Of a stretch of 64,000 bases of DNA, positions 43,717 through 54,792 are shown one piece after another. The stretch spans positions 434,001 to 498,000 of the forward strand of contig NZ_CP106951.1 of NCBI RefSeq assembly GCF_030419005.1. The letters run 5' to 3'. The first letter of the stretch is position 1. Every line of letters begins with the position of its first letter. The stretch comes from Eleftheria terrae. Lineage in GTDB: Bacteria; Pseudomonadota; Gammaproteobacteria; Burkholderiales; Burkholderiaceae_C. The notes below the pieces were generated by a model. That model did no database searches, was not told where the DNA came from, and worked only from the letters and a program-made list of their open reading frames with translations. A program made the position numbers and the translations under genes.

Positions 43717-44862
43717 ATGCATCCCACCCTTGCCGCCCGCTCCCGTGCCACGCTGCTGGGCCTGGCCTGGGGCGACGTGCTCGGCTGCCCGGTCGAGTAC
43801 TGGCCCAAGCCGCTGATCGCCGAGGTCTACGGCCGCTACCAGACGCTGCCCGAACGCTACCCGCTGGAGCGCATCCCGGCCGACCCCTACATCCGCCAGC
43901 ACCTGCGGCCGCTCGGCCTGCATTCGGACGACACCCAGCAAGCCATCGTGCTGCTGCACAGCTGCCTGCAGGACGGCGGCTGGCAGGTCGGGCGCTGGGC
44001 CGAGCAGCTGCTGCAGGGGCGCAGGCGCAAGGCCTGGCGCGGCACCGGCCGCAACTTCCGCAGTGCCGTCGCCAAGATCGCCGAAGGCTGGCCCCCGCTG
44101 CAGTGCGGCAGCGACACCGCCGGCATCGGCGGGGCGATGCGGATCGCCCCGGTCGGTGCGCTGTACCACGATCGCCCGGCCGAACTGCTGCGGGTGGTGG
44201 TGGAGGCCACCGTCACCACCCATGCCGACATCCGTGCGGTGAGCCTGGCGGTGGCGGTCGCCACCTGCTGTGCCTGGCTGGTGGATGGCATGGAGGCGGC
44301 CGAGGTGCGGGCGCGCCTGCCCGACCACCTGGCCGGCATCGAGTCCGCGGTGGCGCAGCAGGGCCTGCTGGCGCCGGTCGACGCGGCGCAGACGCATGCC
44401 GTGTCCACCACCTTGCGGCAGTTCCTCGCGACTGCCTGGGCCGACCTCGCCTCGCTGCGCGCGGCGCTTGCCGAGTTGGCCGCGTCGCTGGACGTCGACC
44501 TGCGCGGCATGGCGCCGCCCAGCAACCATGCGTTTGTCCAGCTGGGCGGCGTGCACGCTGTCTGCGTGGGCCTGTGGCCAGGGCAGGAAGCGCCGGCGGC
44601 CCTGCTGTCCGGTGTGGTGGAGGAGGGCGGCGATACCGACACGGTCGCCGCCATTGCGGGCGGCATCCTGGGCGCCCGCCACGGCGACGACTGGATCCCG
44701 CTGGCCCGCTGCAGCGACGCCGAGATGCTGGCCCGCTACGCCGATGCCACGGTGAGCGGGCAGCTGCCCGAGGCCTATGCCGACTTCCTGGAGCGCGAGC
44801 GGCGCTGGTCGGCCCTGGAGCGCGACCATGCCGCGGCACTGGCCGGCACGCCGGCGGCCTGA
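43717..44862 (+). CDS. ADP-ribosylglycohydrolase family protein
   Basis: It has 381 residues. LGLAWGDVLGCPVEYW at the start, LHSDDTQQAI (about 68-77, with the metal-binding Ser-Asp-Asp-Thr) and EEGGDTDTVAAIAGGILGA (about 308-326) are the family signatures for the two-magnesium site. It removes ADP-ribose from proteins or small molecules. The substrate is unknown; relatives include DraG and toxin antidotes. No toxin gene with it was seen here. The ATG at 43717 has GGAACATCC before it. Confidence 0.9.
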   Translation: MHPTLAARSRATLLGLAWGDVLGCPVEYWPKPLIAEVYGRYQTLPERYPLERIPADPYIRQHLRPLGLHSDDTQQAIVLLHSCLQDGGWQVGRWAEQLLQGRRRKAWRGTGRNFRSAVAKIAEGWPPLQCGSDTAGIGGAMRIAPVGALYHDRPAELLRVVVEATVTTHADIRAVSLAVAVATCCAWLVDGMEAAEVRARLPDHLAGIESAVAQQGLLAPVDAAQTHAVSTTLRQFLATAWADLASLRAALAELAASLDVDLRGMAPPSNHAFVQLGGVHAVCVGLWPGQEAPAALLSGVVEEGGDTDTVAAIAGGILGARHGDDWIPLARCSDAEMLARYADATVSGQLPEAYADFLERERRWSALERDHAAALAGTPAA

Positions 44863-44994
44863 GGCCGGCGCGGCAGCCCGGCGGTAGTTTGTCGCGGCTG
44901 CCGCCAGCGCGCGGGGCAGGCCGGGGCTGGCCCTCCGGCGGCCGTGGCGGCCTATGGCAAACTGCCCCCTTTGCGCAGACCCCCGAACATCCAA

Positions 44995-47340
<2,346 letters not shown>

Positions 47341-47453
47341 GCGCGCGGCGGCGCACCCCGGTGACAACATCTGGTTGCCGGTGGCACGCCGCTGGCGCGC
47401 CGAGGGGCGGGCAGGATCGCTACCATGGCAGCCTTCGAAACAAGGAGGCTTTC

Positions 47454-47987
47454 ATGCAGTCGATTCCCCGCCTGATCCTTTCCTGCGCCGCACTGGCTGG
47501 CCTGGCCGCCTGCGGCCACCAGGCCACGCAGGCGCCCGCCCGGGCGGTGGCCGAGTTGAAGCCCACCGCCGGCAACCTCACCAGCGGCACCGTCGTCTTC
47601 GAGACGCACGGCGACCAGGTGATGGTCACCGCCAAGGTGCGCGGCCTGGTGCCCAACCAGGAGCACGGCTTCCACGTGCATGAAAAAGGCGATTGCTCCG
47701 CCCCCGACGCCACCAGCGCCGGCGGCCACTTCAACCCCACCGCCAAGCCGCACGGCCACAAGAGCGGCAGCGGTGAGCATCATGTCGGCGACATGCCCAA
47801 CCTGAGGGCCGACGCCAACGGTATGGCCAATGCTTCCTTCCACCTGGACAAGATGAGCATCGGCAGCGGCCCCGGCGACATCCTCGGCCGTGGCCTGATC
47901 GTGCATGCCAAGCCCGACGACTACACCTCGCAGCCGGTGGGCAATGCCGGCGCCCGGCTGGCCTGCGCCGTCATCACCAAGGGCTGA
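47454..47987 (+). CDS. sodC: Copper-zinc superoxide dismutase, lipoprotein type
   Basis: Removes superoxide outside the cytoplasm. It has 177 residues. The leader ends in Leu-Ala-Ala-Cys at Cys20, a lipobox, so it is probably attached to a membrane. Metal ligands lie in HGFHVHEKGDC (copper His), GGHFNP and PHGHKSGSGEHHVGDMPN (copper-bridging and zinc His, zinc Asp), and the final Cys in RLACAVI pairs with the Cys of GDC. An AAGGAGG site lies seven bases before the ATG. Confidence 0.94.
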   Translation: MQSIPRLILSCAALAGLAACGHQATQAPARAVAELKPTAGNLTSGTVVFETHGDQVMVTAKVRGLVPNQEHGFHVHEKGDCSAPDATSAGGHFNPTAKPHGHKSGSGEHHVGDMPNLRADANGMANASFHLDKMSIGSGPGDILGRGLIVHAKPDDYTSQPVGNAGARLACAVITKG

Positions 47988-48182
47988 GGCTGGCGGCGGG
48001 CCGGGCAGTCGCGAGGCGGCACCGCTGGCTCGCGTGGTGCGGCGCTGTGCCGCGCCGGGCAGTGGGCCGGCGTGACATCGGTCCGTGCGGCGGCTGCGCA
48101 GCGTGACACGGGTCGCCGCCCGGCGCACATAATCGTCCCCTTGCACCGCCGCCTGCGACGGCGGTGGCTTTCCTGGGGCAGC

Positions 48183-49289
48183 ATGCAAGCACTACAGATC
48201 TACGCCGGCCCGCGGGCGTTGCAGCGCATCCGCGAGCAGGGCCTTCAGCCGGGGGACATCCAGGTCGTCGCCGGGGCCGCGGGCGGGCCGAAGGGCCTGA
48301 TCCTGAGCCACCTCGACCGGCACGTCTTCGGCAGTTTCCTGGCCGGCTCGAGCCACACGGTGCACCTGGTGGGCGCCTCCATCGGCGCCTGGCGCATGGC
48401 CACCGGCGCCTTGCCGGAGCCGGCCACCCACTTCCAGCGCCTGGCCGATGGCTACATCCACGAGCGCTACGAGCCCGAGCCGGGCCGCAAGATGCCAACT
48501 GCCGAACAGGTCAGCCGCCGTTTCAGCGAGCAGCTGCAGGCCTTCTTCGAAGGGCGGATCGAGCCCTTGCTGGCCCACCCGCGCTACCGCCTGCACATCG
48601 TCACCTCGCGCGGCCGCCACCTGCTGGGGCGCGAAGGGCGGCTGCGCACGCCGCTGGGCTACCTGGGCGCACTGCTGAGCAACGCGGCCAGCCGCAAGGC
48701 GCTGAGCGCCTGGCTGGAGCGGGTGGTGTTTTCGGCGCCCGGCGAGGCGCTGCCGGTGGACCTGGCCGACCTGCGGCACCGCCGCGTGGCGCTGAGCAGT
48801 GCCAACTTCCTGCCGGCGCTGCTGGCCTCCTGCTCGATTCCCTTCGTGCTCAAGGCGGTCCACGACATCCCCGGCGGGCCGCGCGGAGCCTACTGGGACG
48901 GCGGCATCACCGACTACCACCTGCACTGGAACTACAGCTCCATCCTCGGCGCCGCACAGGCCCAGGCCGGCGAGCGGGGCGGCCTGGTGCTCTACCCGCA
49001 CTTCCAGCAGGCGCTGGTGCCGGGCTGGCTGGACAAGGCGTGGCGGGCGCGCCATCGCGCCACGGCGTATCTCGACAACGTCATCGTGCTGGCGCCGCAG
49101 GCGTCCTGGGTGCAGGGCCTGCCCAACCGCAAGCTGCCCGATCGCCAGGACTTCGCCCGCTACGGGCAGGACGTGGCGGCCCGTGTGCGCGACTGGAGCC
49201 GAGCCCTGTCCGAGAGCGAGCGGCTGGCCGAGGAGTGGGCCGGCTGGCTGGAGCGCGGAACGCCCCCCACTTCGGTCTTGCCGCTGTAG
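48183..49289 (+). CDS. Patatin-like phospholipase
   Basis: It has 368 residues. The glycine-rich oxyanion loop GAAGGPKG (about 29-36), the nucleophile motif GASIGAW (about 61-67) and the DGGITDYH motif (about 240-247) give a complete Ser-Asp dyad. It would hydrolyse lipid esters. No signal peptide is seen. A CATAAT box at 48128-48133 could serve as a -10 element, with GTGACA further upstream at a long 19-bp spacing, but this is weak. Confidence 0.9.
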   Translation: MQALQIYAGPRALQRIREQGLQPGDIQVVAGAAGGPKGLILSHLDRHVFGSFLAGSSHTVHLVGASIGAWRMATGALPEPATHFQRLADGYIHERYEPEPGRKMPTAEQVSRRFSEQLQAFFEGRIEPLLAHPRYRLHIVTSRGRHLLGREGRLRTPLGYLGALLSNAASRKALSAWLERVVFSAPGEALPVDLADLRHRRVALSSANFLPALLASCSIPFVLKAVHDIPGGPRGAYWDGGITDYHLHWNYSSILGAAQAQAGERGGLVLYPHFQQALVPGWLDKAWRARHRATAYLDNVIVLAPQASWVQGLPNRKLPDRQDFARYGQDVAARVRDWSRALSESERLAEEWAGWLERGTPPTSVLPL

Positions 49290-49391
49290 CATGGCAGGCA
49301 CTGCGGCGTCTCGGGGCGGGACCACCGCGGCCGGTGCCGTCAGCTTGCTGACGCAGGTCCTTCGTGTGTCTCCTTGCCGCACTCGCCCCTG

Positions 49392-51857
49392 ATGATGAAT
49401 CGCAAGCCCGTCCCCGCCTGGGCCCGGATCGGCCTGTCGCGCTGGATCGCTGCCAGCCTGTTGGCCGCCGTGCTGGTGACCGCCGTGCTGGTGGCCGCAT
49501 TGGTGGAGCGCTATGCCCTGCAGCAGGCCGAGCGGCATGCGGCCCAGTCGCTGACCCAGGTCGCCTGGCAGATGCGGGACCAGCTCGACCGCGGCATGGC
49601 CGCCCGGTACAAGGACATGCTGCTGCTCGCCGGGCAGGAAACGCTGGTGGAGAGCGCCGATCCGGCCGCCATCCGCGCCTTGCTGGAGCGCGTCAAGCTC
49701 AACTTTCCCGACTACGCCTGGCTGGGCTATTGCCGCCCCGACGGCACCGTGGTGGCGGCGCTGTCCGGCTTGCTGGAGGGGCAGAACGTCAGCGCAAGGC
49801 CGTGGTTCAGCGGTGCCGGCAAGGGACCTTATGTCGGCGATGTGCACCCCGCCGTGCTGCTCGAGAAGCTGCTGCCGCGCCAGCAGGAGCCGTGGCGCTT
49901 CGTCGACATCGCGGTGCCGGTGCGCCGCGGCGGCGAGGTGCAGGCGATCCTGGGGGCGCACTTGAGCTGGGAATGGGCGCGCGAGTTGCGCCGCGACCTG
50001 CTGAGCCCGACGTCGGAGGTCTACCGCATCGAGGTCTTCATCGTGCGCAAGGACGGCCAGGTCCTGCTCGGCCCCCCCGGCTTCGAGGGCCGCACGCTGC
50101 AGCAGCCCGGGTTGCGGGCGGCGCGGGCCGGCCAGGCCGCCGACGGCATGGAGACCTGGGGAAGCGACGGCGAATTCGCCACCGCCTACGTGCCGACCCG
50201 CGGGCATGCCGGCTATCCGGGCCTGGGCTGGACCGTGGTGGTGCGGCAGCCGGTCAGCGTGGCGCTGGCCGATTTCCACCAGCTGCGCCGCGAGATCGCG
50301 CTGGCCAGTGGTGCCGCCTGCCTGCTGGCGCTGCTGCTGGCGCCGCTGGTGGGACGGCGGCTGGCCCGGCCGCTGACCCGCCTGACGCGCTCGCTGGGGC
50401 GGCGCGCCGGGGAGGCGCTGCCGCGCATCGAGCCGGCGGGCGGCTACCGCGAAGCGGCCCTGCTGTCCGATGCGCTGCTGGAAATGCGCGACAGCGTCGC
50501 CCGCCATGCCGAGCAACTGCAGGCCCTCAACGAATCGCTGGAGCGCCGGGTGGCCGAGCGGACGGCCGAGCTGGCCCAGCGCGAAGAAGACCTGCGGGCC
50601 ATCATCGAGCATGCGCGCGAGGCCTTCATCCGCATGGACCCGAAGGGCTGTGTGCTGGAATGGAACCGGCATGCCGAGGAGCTGTTCGGCTGGTCGCGCA
50701 CCGAGGTGATCGGCCGCGAACTGGCGGAGCTCATCATTCCGCCGGCGATGCGGGAGCGCCACCGCCGCGGCATGGCGCGCTTCCTCAGCAGTGGCGAGGG
50801 TGCCATCATCAACCAGCGCATCGAGGTGCCGGCCTTGCGGCGCGACGGGCGGGAGATGCTGGTGGAGCTGGTCGTCGGCGTCACCCGGCTGGGGCCGCAC
50901 CTGAGCTTCAATGCCTTCCTGCACAACATCGAGGAGCGCCGGCGCGCCGAGCAGGCCTTGCGCGACAGCCGCGAGACGCTCCGGGCAGTGGCCGACAACC
51001 TGCCGGCCCTGGTGGCCCTGGTCGACACCGAGCTGCGCTACCGCTTCACCAACCGCACCTACCAGGACTGGTACGGGGAGGCGCCCGAGGCGCTGATCGG
51101 CAAGCACATGTCCGAGCTGCTCGGCCAGGACATGGTGGCCCGGCTGCAGCCGCAGATCGACCGGGCGCTGGCCGGCGAGCGCGTGGTCTTCGAGGCCGAA
51201 GGGCGCGCCGGCCACGAGCAGCGCCACCTGCACGTCACCTTCGTGCCGCAGCAGGGTGAGGGCGGCCAGGTGCTTGGCTTCTTCCTCGTCGTGCTCGACA
51301 TCACCGAGCGCAAGCAGCGCGAGCTGAGCCTGGCGCAGCAGGCCCGCCACGATGCCCTGACCGGGCTGCCGAATCGGCGCTTCCTGATGGAGCTGCTGCC
51401 CCAGGCCATGGCCCGCTGCGGCCGCACCGGCGCCCCGCTGGCCTTGTTGTTCCTCGACCTCAACGGCTTCAAGGAAGTGAACGACGCGCATGGCCACCAG
51501 GCCGGCGATCTGCTGCTCAAGGAGGTCGCCCAGCGCTTGCGCGCCGTGCTGCGCAAGGGCGACACGGTGGCCAGGCTGGCGGGCGACGAATTCGTCATCC
51601 TGCTGGAGCCGGTGCCGGGTGGCCGGCACAGCGCGCAGCAAGTGGTGGAGAAGGTGCACGCGGCCTTGCGCGAGCCGGTGGCGCTGGCACCCGGGGTGCA
51701 GGTGGCCGTCAGCGCCAGCGTCGGGCTGTCGGTTTACCAGCCGGGCGACGCCAGCACGCCGGAGAAGCTGCTGTCCGGCGCCGACGCCGCCATGTATGCC
51801 GACAAGCGCGCCAGCCGCGCCGCACGCGACAGCGGCTTCGGCGCCACGCTGGTGTGA
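49392..51857 (+). CDS. Membrane sensor diguanylate cyclase, Cache-HAMP-PAS-PAS-GGDEF
   Basis: Makes the second messenger cyclic di-GMP in response to an outside signal. It has 821 residues. The first membrane helix is at about 19-41, then a periplasmic Cache-like domain up to the second helix at about 301-320, then a short HAMP-like and coiled-coil link. PAS domains start near 402 and 530, and the GGDEF domain near 653 (HDALTGLPNRRF). The active-site loop reads AGDEF (730-734), with Ala in place of the first Gly. Active cyclases with this change are known. The inhibitory RxxD site (RKGD) is five residues before it. No EAL domain is attached. The ATG at 49392 is used; a TTG six codons earlier is possible. 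Confidence 0.92.
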   Translation: MMNRKPVPAWARIGLSRWIAASLLAAVLVTAVLVAALVERYALQQAERHAAQSLTQVAWQMRDQLDRGMAARYKDMLLLAGQETLVESADPAAIRALLERVKLNFPDYAWLGYCRPDGTVVAALSGLLEGQNVSARPWFSGAGKGPYVGDVHPAVLLEKLLPRQQEPWRFVDIAVPVRRGGEVQAILGAHLSWEWARELRRDLLSPTSEVYRIEVFIVRKDGQVLLGPPGFEGRTLQQPGLRAARAGQAADGMETWGSDGEFATAYVPTRGHAGYPGLGWTVVVRQPVSVALADFHQLRREIALASGAACLLALLLAPLVGRRLARPLTRLTRSLGRRAGEALPRIEPAGGYREAALLSDALLEMRDSVARHAEQLQALNESLERRVAERTAELAQREEDLRAIIEHAREAFIRMDPKGCVLEWNRHAEELFGWSRTEVIGRELAELIIPPAMRERHRRGMARFLSSGEGAIINQRIEVPALRRDGREMLVELVVGVTRLGPHLSFNAFLHNIEERRRAEQALRDSRETLRAVADNLPALVALVDTELRYRFTNRTYQDWYGEAPEALIGKHMSELLGQDMVARLQPQIDRALAGERVVFEAEGRAGHEQRHLHVTFVPQQGEGGQVLGFFLVVLDITERKQRELSLAQQARHDALTGLPNRRFLMELLPQAMARCGRTGAPLALLFLDLNGFKEVNDAHGHQAGDLLLKEVAQRLRAVLRKGDTVARLAGDEFVILLEPVPGGRHSAQQVVEKVHAALREPVALAPGVQVAVSASVGLSVYQPGDASTPEKLLSGADAAMYADKRASRAARDSGFGATLV

Positions 51858-51870
51858 GTGCGGAGGCGGC

Positions 51871-52455
51871 TCAGTCGCGCTCGCGCGGCCGCGCGTAGAA
51901 GCGGGCCACCGCCAGGCTGATCTGCGAGGACACGTTGCGCAGCGCCTGCCGCTCCCGCAGCGTCCAGTCACGCGGCGCGCCGGTCTGCTCGATGCACACC
52001 ACGCCGAAGATCTTGCCGTTCACCTTGAAGGTGGTGTCCAGCAGCGAGCGGATGCCGCGCGGCAGGAAGTAGGGCGCCACCAGCCCCTGCAGGTGAGGGT
52101 CGGTCAGCACGTCGATGCTGGCGTACACGCCGTGCTGCAGCAGGGCCTCGAAATAGCCGTGGTACTCGGACTGGTTCAGCACGTCGCCGCCGCTGGACGG
52201 GCCCTCGGCCTCGTCGAAGGCAGCCACGCAGGTCAGCGAGAGGTCGCCGGGCGCAGCGCCGCCGAAGCGCCACAGGCTGGCGCGCGAGCAGGCGAAGGTC
52301 GTCTGCAGCTCGACGCAGAGGCGAGCCCGGTAGTCGGCTACCGACAGCCGGTCATTCAACAGGTCGGCGTTGTGCGCCCGGACGGCCGCGGGCAGGCCAT
52401 CCAGCGAGGACAGGTGGCCGGATGCGGGCCCGGCAATGGGAGCGGCAGTGCTCAT
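51871..52455 (-). CDS. GAF-domain protein (if started internally)
   Basis: If translated from the in-frame ATG at 52455, this gives a 194-residue protein with a short N-terminal helix region and one GAF domain. The stretch FACSRASLWRFG to LLDTTFKVNGKIFGVVCIEQTG fits a small-molecule sensor. GAF proteins of this length, without an effector domain, often sense ligands or redox state for a partner. It is directly downstream of the diguanylate cyclase on the opposite strand (14 bp apart, convergent). Which form is made, alone or fused to the upstream ATPase frame, cannot be settled from sequence. Confidence 0.65.
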   Translation of the reverse strand: MSTAAPIAGPASGHLSSLDGLPAAVRAHNADLLNDRLSVADYRARLCVELQTTFACSRASLWRFGGAAPGDLSLTCVAAFDEAEGPSSGGDVLNQSEYHGYFEALLQHGVYASIDVLTDPHLQGLVAPYFLPRGIRSLLDTTFKVNGKIFGVVCIEQTGAPRDWTLRERQALRNVSSQISLAVARFYARPRERD

Positions 52456-53259
52456 GCGTCGACCGATGGTGTGAAGCGGGGGTGGCAGGTCCGCCCCGGG
52501 CCCGCGATGCCGCAACGCGGCAGCGCCGGTTGGGCCCGATGCCGGCCTTCTGAAGGGGATATCGGCCGTTGCAGGCACCACTGAAACGGCGTTACACCTT
52601 CGCTCACGGCGGTCCAGTTCGAGCAGGGCGGCTGGCCAGGGCGCCGGTCCGGCGTCCACTCCCGGGCCGGCCAGGACCCAGGCACGCGAGGCATGGGTGG
52701 CAGCGCTGTCCAGCGTGGCGAGGAGATGGCCGCGGGCGGACGGGTCGAGCCCGTCGAAGGGCCGGTCCAGCAAGGTCACGCGGGTGCCGGCCGACAGGGC
52801 GGCGGCCAGCGCCACCTTGCGCTGGGCCCCGCTCGGCAGCGCGCCCAGCCGCTGCTGCAGGTGGCCGGCCAGGCCGAAGGCCTGCACATGCTGGCCCAGC
52901 GCGCCGACGTCGAAGCCCGGGTACAGGCCCTGCAGGAAGCCAAAGTACTCGGGAGGCCGCAGGTGGTCGAAGGGCAGCGGGCCGTCGCCGCACCAGAACA
53001 CCTGCTGCCGATAGCGGCGTGGCTCGCTGGCCGCCTCGACCGGCCCGATCAGCAGCCGCCCCGCCGCCGGCGCCAGGGCGCCACCGAGCAGCTTCAGCAG
53101 CGTGGACTTGCCGCTGCCAGGGCGGCCCTGCAGCCAGGTGAGGCCGGCCGACACGGTGGCCGACCATGCCGTGAAGAGCGGCCGCCCGGGGTAGCCGAAG
53201 TCCAGTTGCTCGACCGTCAGCAGCGGCTGTGCACGACCCGGTGGCGCGGCATGGTTCAT
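51871..53259 (-). CDS. Degenerate ABC-type ATPase frame reading into a GAF domain
   Basis: One open frame of 462 codons with no stop between its two parts. Residues 1-220 are an ABC ATPase: Walker A GRPGSGKST (Lys51) is intact. The signature reads PSGAQ (142-146), Walker B reads LLDRPFDGLD with Arg166 in place of the catalytic Glu, and no switch His is seen. Residues 221-268 form a linker with rare codons (AGG, AGA, CGA, TCA), which look like former non-coding DNA. A GAF domain fills 269-462. A TAA in another frame (52592-52594) is where the ATPase might once have stopped. Either this is a true fusion, a lost stop, a base error near 52,600, or two genes with an internal start at 52455. Its ATG overlaps the stop of the membrane-protein gene as ATGA. 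Confidence 0.6.
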   Translation of the reverse strand: MNHAAPPGRAQPLLTVEQLDFGYPGRPLFTAWSATVSAGLTWLQGRPGSGKSTLLKLLGGALAPAAGRLLIGPVEAASEPRRYRQQVFWCGDGPLPFDHLRPPEYFGFLQGLYPGFDVGALGQHVQAFGLAGHLQQRLGALPSGAQRKVALAAALSAGTRVTLLDRPFDGLDPSARGHLLATLDSAATHASRAWVLAGPGVDAGPAPWPAALLELDRRERRCNAVSVVPATADIPFRRPASGPTGAAALRHRGPGADLPPPLHTIGRRMSTAAPIAGPASGHLSSLDGLPAAVRAHNADLLNDRLSVADYRARLCVELQTTFACSRASLWRFGGAAPGDLSLTCVAAFDEAEGPSSGGDVLNQSEYHGYFEALLQHGVYASIDVLTDPHLQGLVAPYFLPRGIRSLLDTTFKVNGKIFGVVCIEQTGAPRDWTLRERQALRNVSSQISLAVARFYARPRERD

Positions 53260-54383
53260 GAACGGGCCACCTGCAGGGCGAGGCCGACCATGGCCAGCAG
53301 CGTCAGCAGCTGGCCGCTGGCGGCGCGTGGCCCGGGCCGCTTTGCCACCTGCAGGCCGCTGCCGGCCAGGCAGGCCATGCAGTACGCGGTCAGCGCCGCG
53401 GGGCGGACTGCCTGCTGGCAGGCGGCTGGCACCAGCGCCAGCAGGCCCATGGCCATCGGCAGCATGGCCGCGAGCCGGCGCCAGCCCGCCCAGCAGGTGG
53501 GTGGGGGCAGCGGCAGCCAGGCGCAGGCGGCGTGCAGGCGGCCCAGGTGCTGATCGATGCGACGCTGCAAGGCCTGCGTCACCGCCAGCCCGAGTGCCCC
53601 GAAGCCGGCCAGCCAGGCTTCCAGCCCCGACCCGCTCCAGGCGGTGACGGACGCTGCGCAGAGCAGGGCGGCCGACGCCAACAGCAGCTCCCTGGCCGCT
53701 GCCGGCGCTCGCCACACGGGGAGCCACCACAAGGCCAGCAACGCCGGCGTGGCGGCCGTCCATGCCGCCGCCCGTCCCCGCAAGCGACGCCGCCGCTGCA
53801 GCAAGGCCAGGCTGGTGCCGAGCGACAGCGACATGGAAGCAGCCAGCAGCGTCATGGCAAGCCACCCGTGGCTTGCAGGCGGGAATGCGCCAAGCGCGCC
53901 CGCGGCATACAGCCCGAACAGCGGCAGCAGCAGCGCGCCGACCAGCAAGCCATCGCTGCCCAGCAGGACGCCGCGGCCCAGTGGCCACGCTTGCTCCAGC
54001 TCGGTCCAGCCCGGCCGCCACAGGCGATGCTGCGCGGCGCGCACCAGCGCGATGCCGGGCAGCGCATGCAGGCTGACCACCGGCAGGGCGATCCACATCG
54101 GCTGGGTGGCGGCCCAGTGGAGCGGCTGGACGCTGGCAACAGCCAGCGTCGCAAGCAAGGAGGGGGCGCGCCAGCCTGCCAGCAGCGCCAGCAGGGCGAC
54201 CGTCGCCCACCCGGCGGCACGGCGGTGCCGTGCGGCCGGGGCCGGCCCGGCAAGGGCGTGGCGCAGCCGCAGGTTCAGGTAGGCCGCGGCCGGCCAGCGG
54301 ATCGGCAGCAGCGGCGCCAGTGCCGGCGCGCTGGCCGGCGCGGTGACCAGGGGAACTCGCTGTGCTGCTGGCTCGACATTCAT
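53256..54383 (-). CDS. Multi-pass membrane protein, partner of the ABC-like frame
   Basis: It has 375 residues, with about eight to ten hydrophobic helices and Ala/Leu/Trp-rich loops with many Arg (for example RRRRLRGRAAAW near 200). It matches no permease I recognise. Its stop overlaps the ATG of the ABC-type ATPase frame, so the pair looks like an exporter-type permease with its ATPase. The ATPase half lacks key catalytic residues, so transport is doubtful. The ATG at 54383 is the first plausible start. Confidence 0.7.
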   Translation of the reverse strand: MNVEPAAQRVPLVTAPASAPALAPLLPIRWPAAAYLNLRLRHALAGPAPAARHRRAAGWATVALLALLAGWRAPSLLATLAVASVQPLHWAATQPMWIALPVVSLHALPGIALVRAAQHRLWRPGWTELEQAWPLGRGVLLGSDGLLVGALLLPLFGLYAAGALGAFPPASHGWLAMTLLAASMSLSLGTSLALLQRRRRLRGRAAAWTAATPALLALWWLPVWRAPAAARELLLASAALLCAASVTAWSGSGLEAWLAGFGALGLAVTQALQRRIDQHLGRLHAACAWLPLPPPTCWAGWRRLAAMLPMAMGLLALVPAACQQAVRPAALTAYCMACLAGSGLQVAKRPGPRAASGQLLTLLAMVGLALQVARS

Positions 54384-54672
54384 GCAGGACCTGGCAAGGC
54401 TGTTCTTGTCTCGATACGCACCGGGGGCCGCGCGGCCCGGCCGTGCCCGCGGGCGCGCGCCGCCTCAGGGCCACGCTGCCGCGGGGAGGCGGGGACGCGA
54501 AGCGGCGTATTGTGTCAGCGCCGTGGCGCCAGGTCCGCAACAATGGTCCAGCGGCAGGCGCTTGAGCAAGCGCCAAGCCCATGCCGCCCCCGCGGACGGG
54601 TGCCGGGTCAACCCTGATGCCGGACCGTGACTCTCACCTTTTCCTTGGGAAATGCTGTTGTGAAGTAGCTGC

Positions 54673-54701
54673 TTTACGTATGAAGCGCAAGCTTCTATAC
54701 C
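54673..54701 (+). promoter_or_regulatory. Candidate promoter of the PEP-CTERM gene
   Basis: TTTACG (54673-54678) and TATACC (54696-54701) are 17 bp apart, a fair sigma-70 match, in a stretch that is clearly AT-richer than its surroundings. The spacer holds the inverted repeat GAAGC-N4-GCTTC (54682-54695), a possible regulator site. The gene starts at 54793. Confidence 0.35.
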
Positions 54702-54792
54702 TGAAGCATTCCCTGGCCGATACATGCCTTTTCAATAGAGACGAGTCCGCCTGCCGAATGATGCAAGCACTGGAACTGTTTCGGAGCTTGCC

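Noticed and set aside
54711..54727. A sigma-54-like site (TGGCCGATACATGCC) before the PEP-CTERM gene
   Set aside because: The GG and GC are nine bases apart rather than ten, so it does not fit the -24/-12 consensus.
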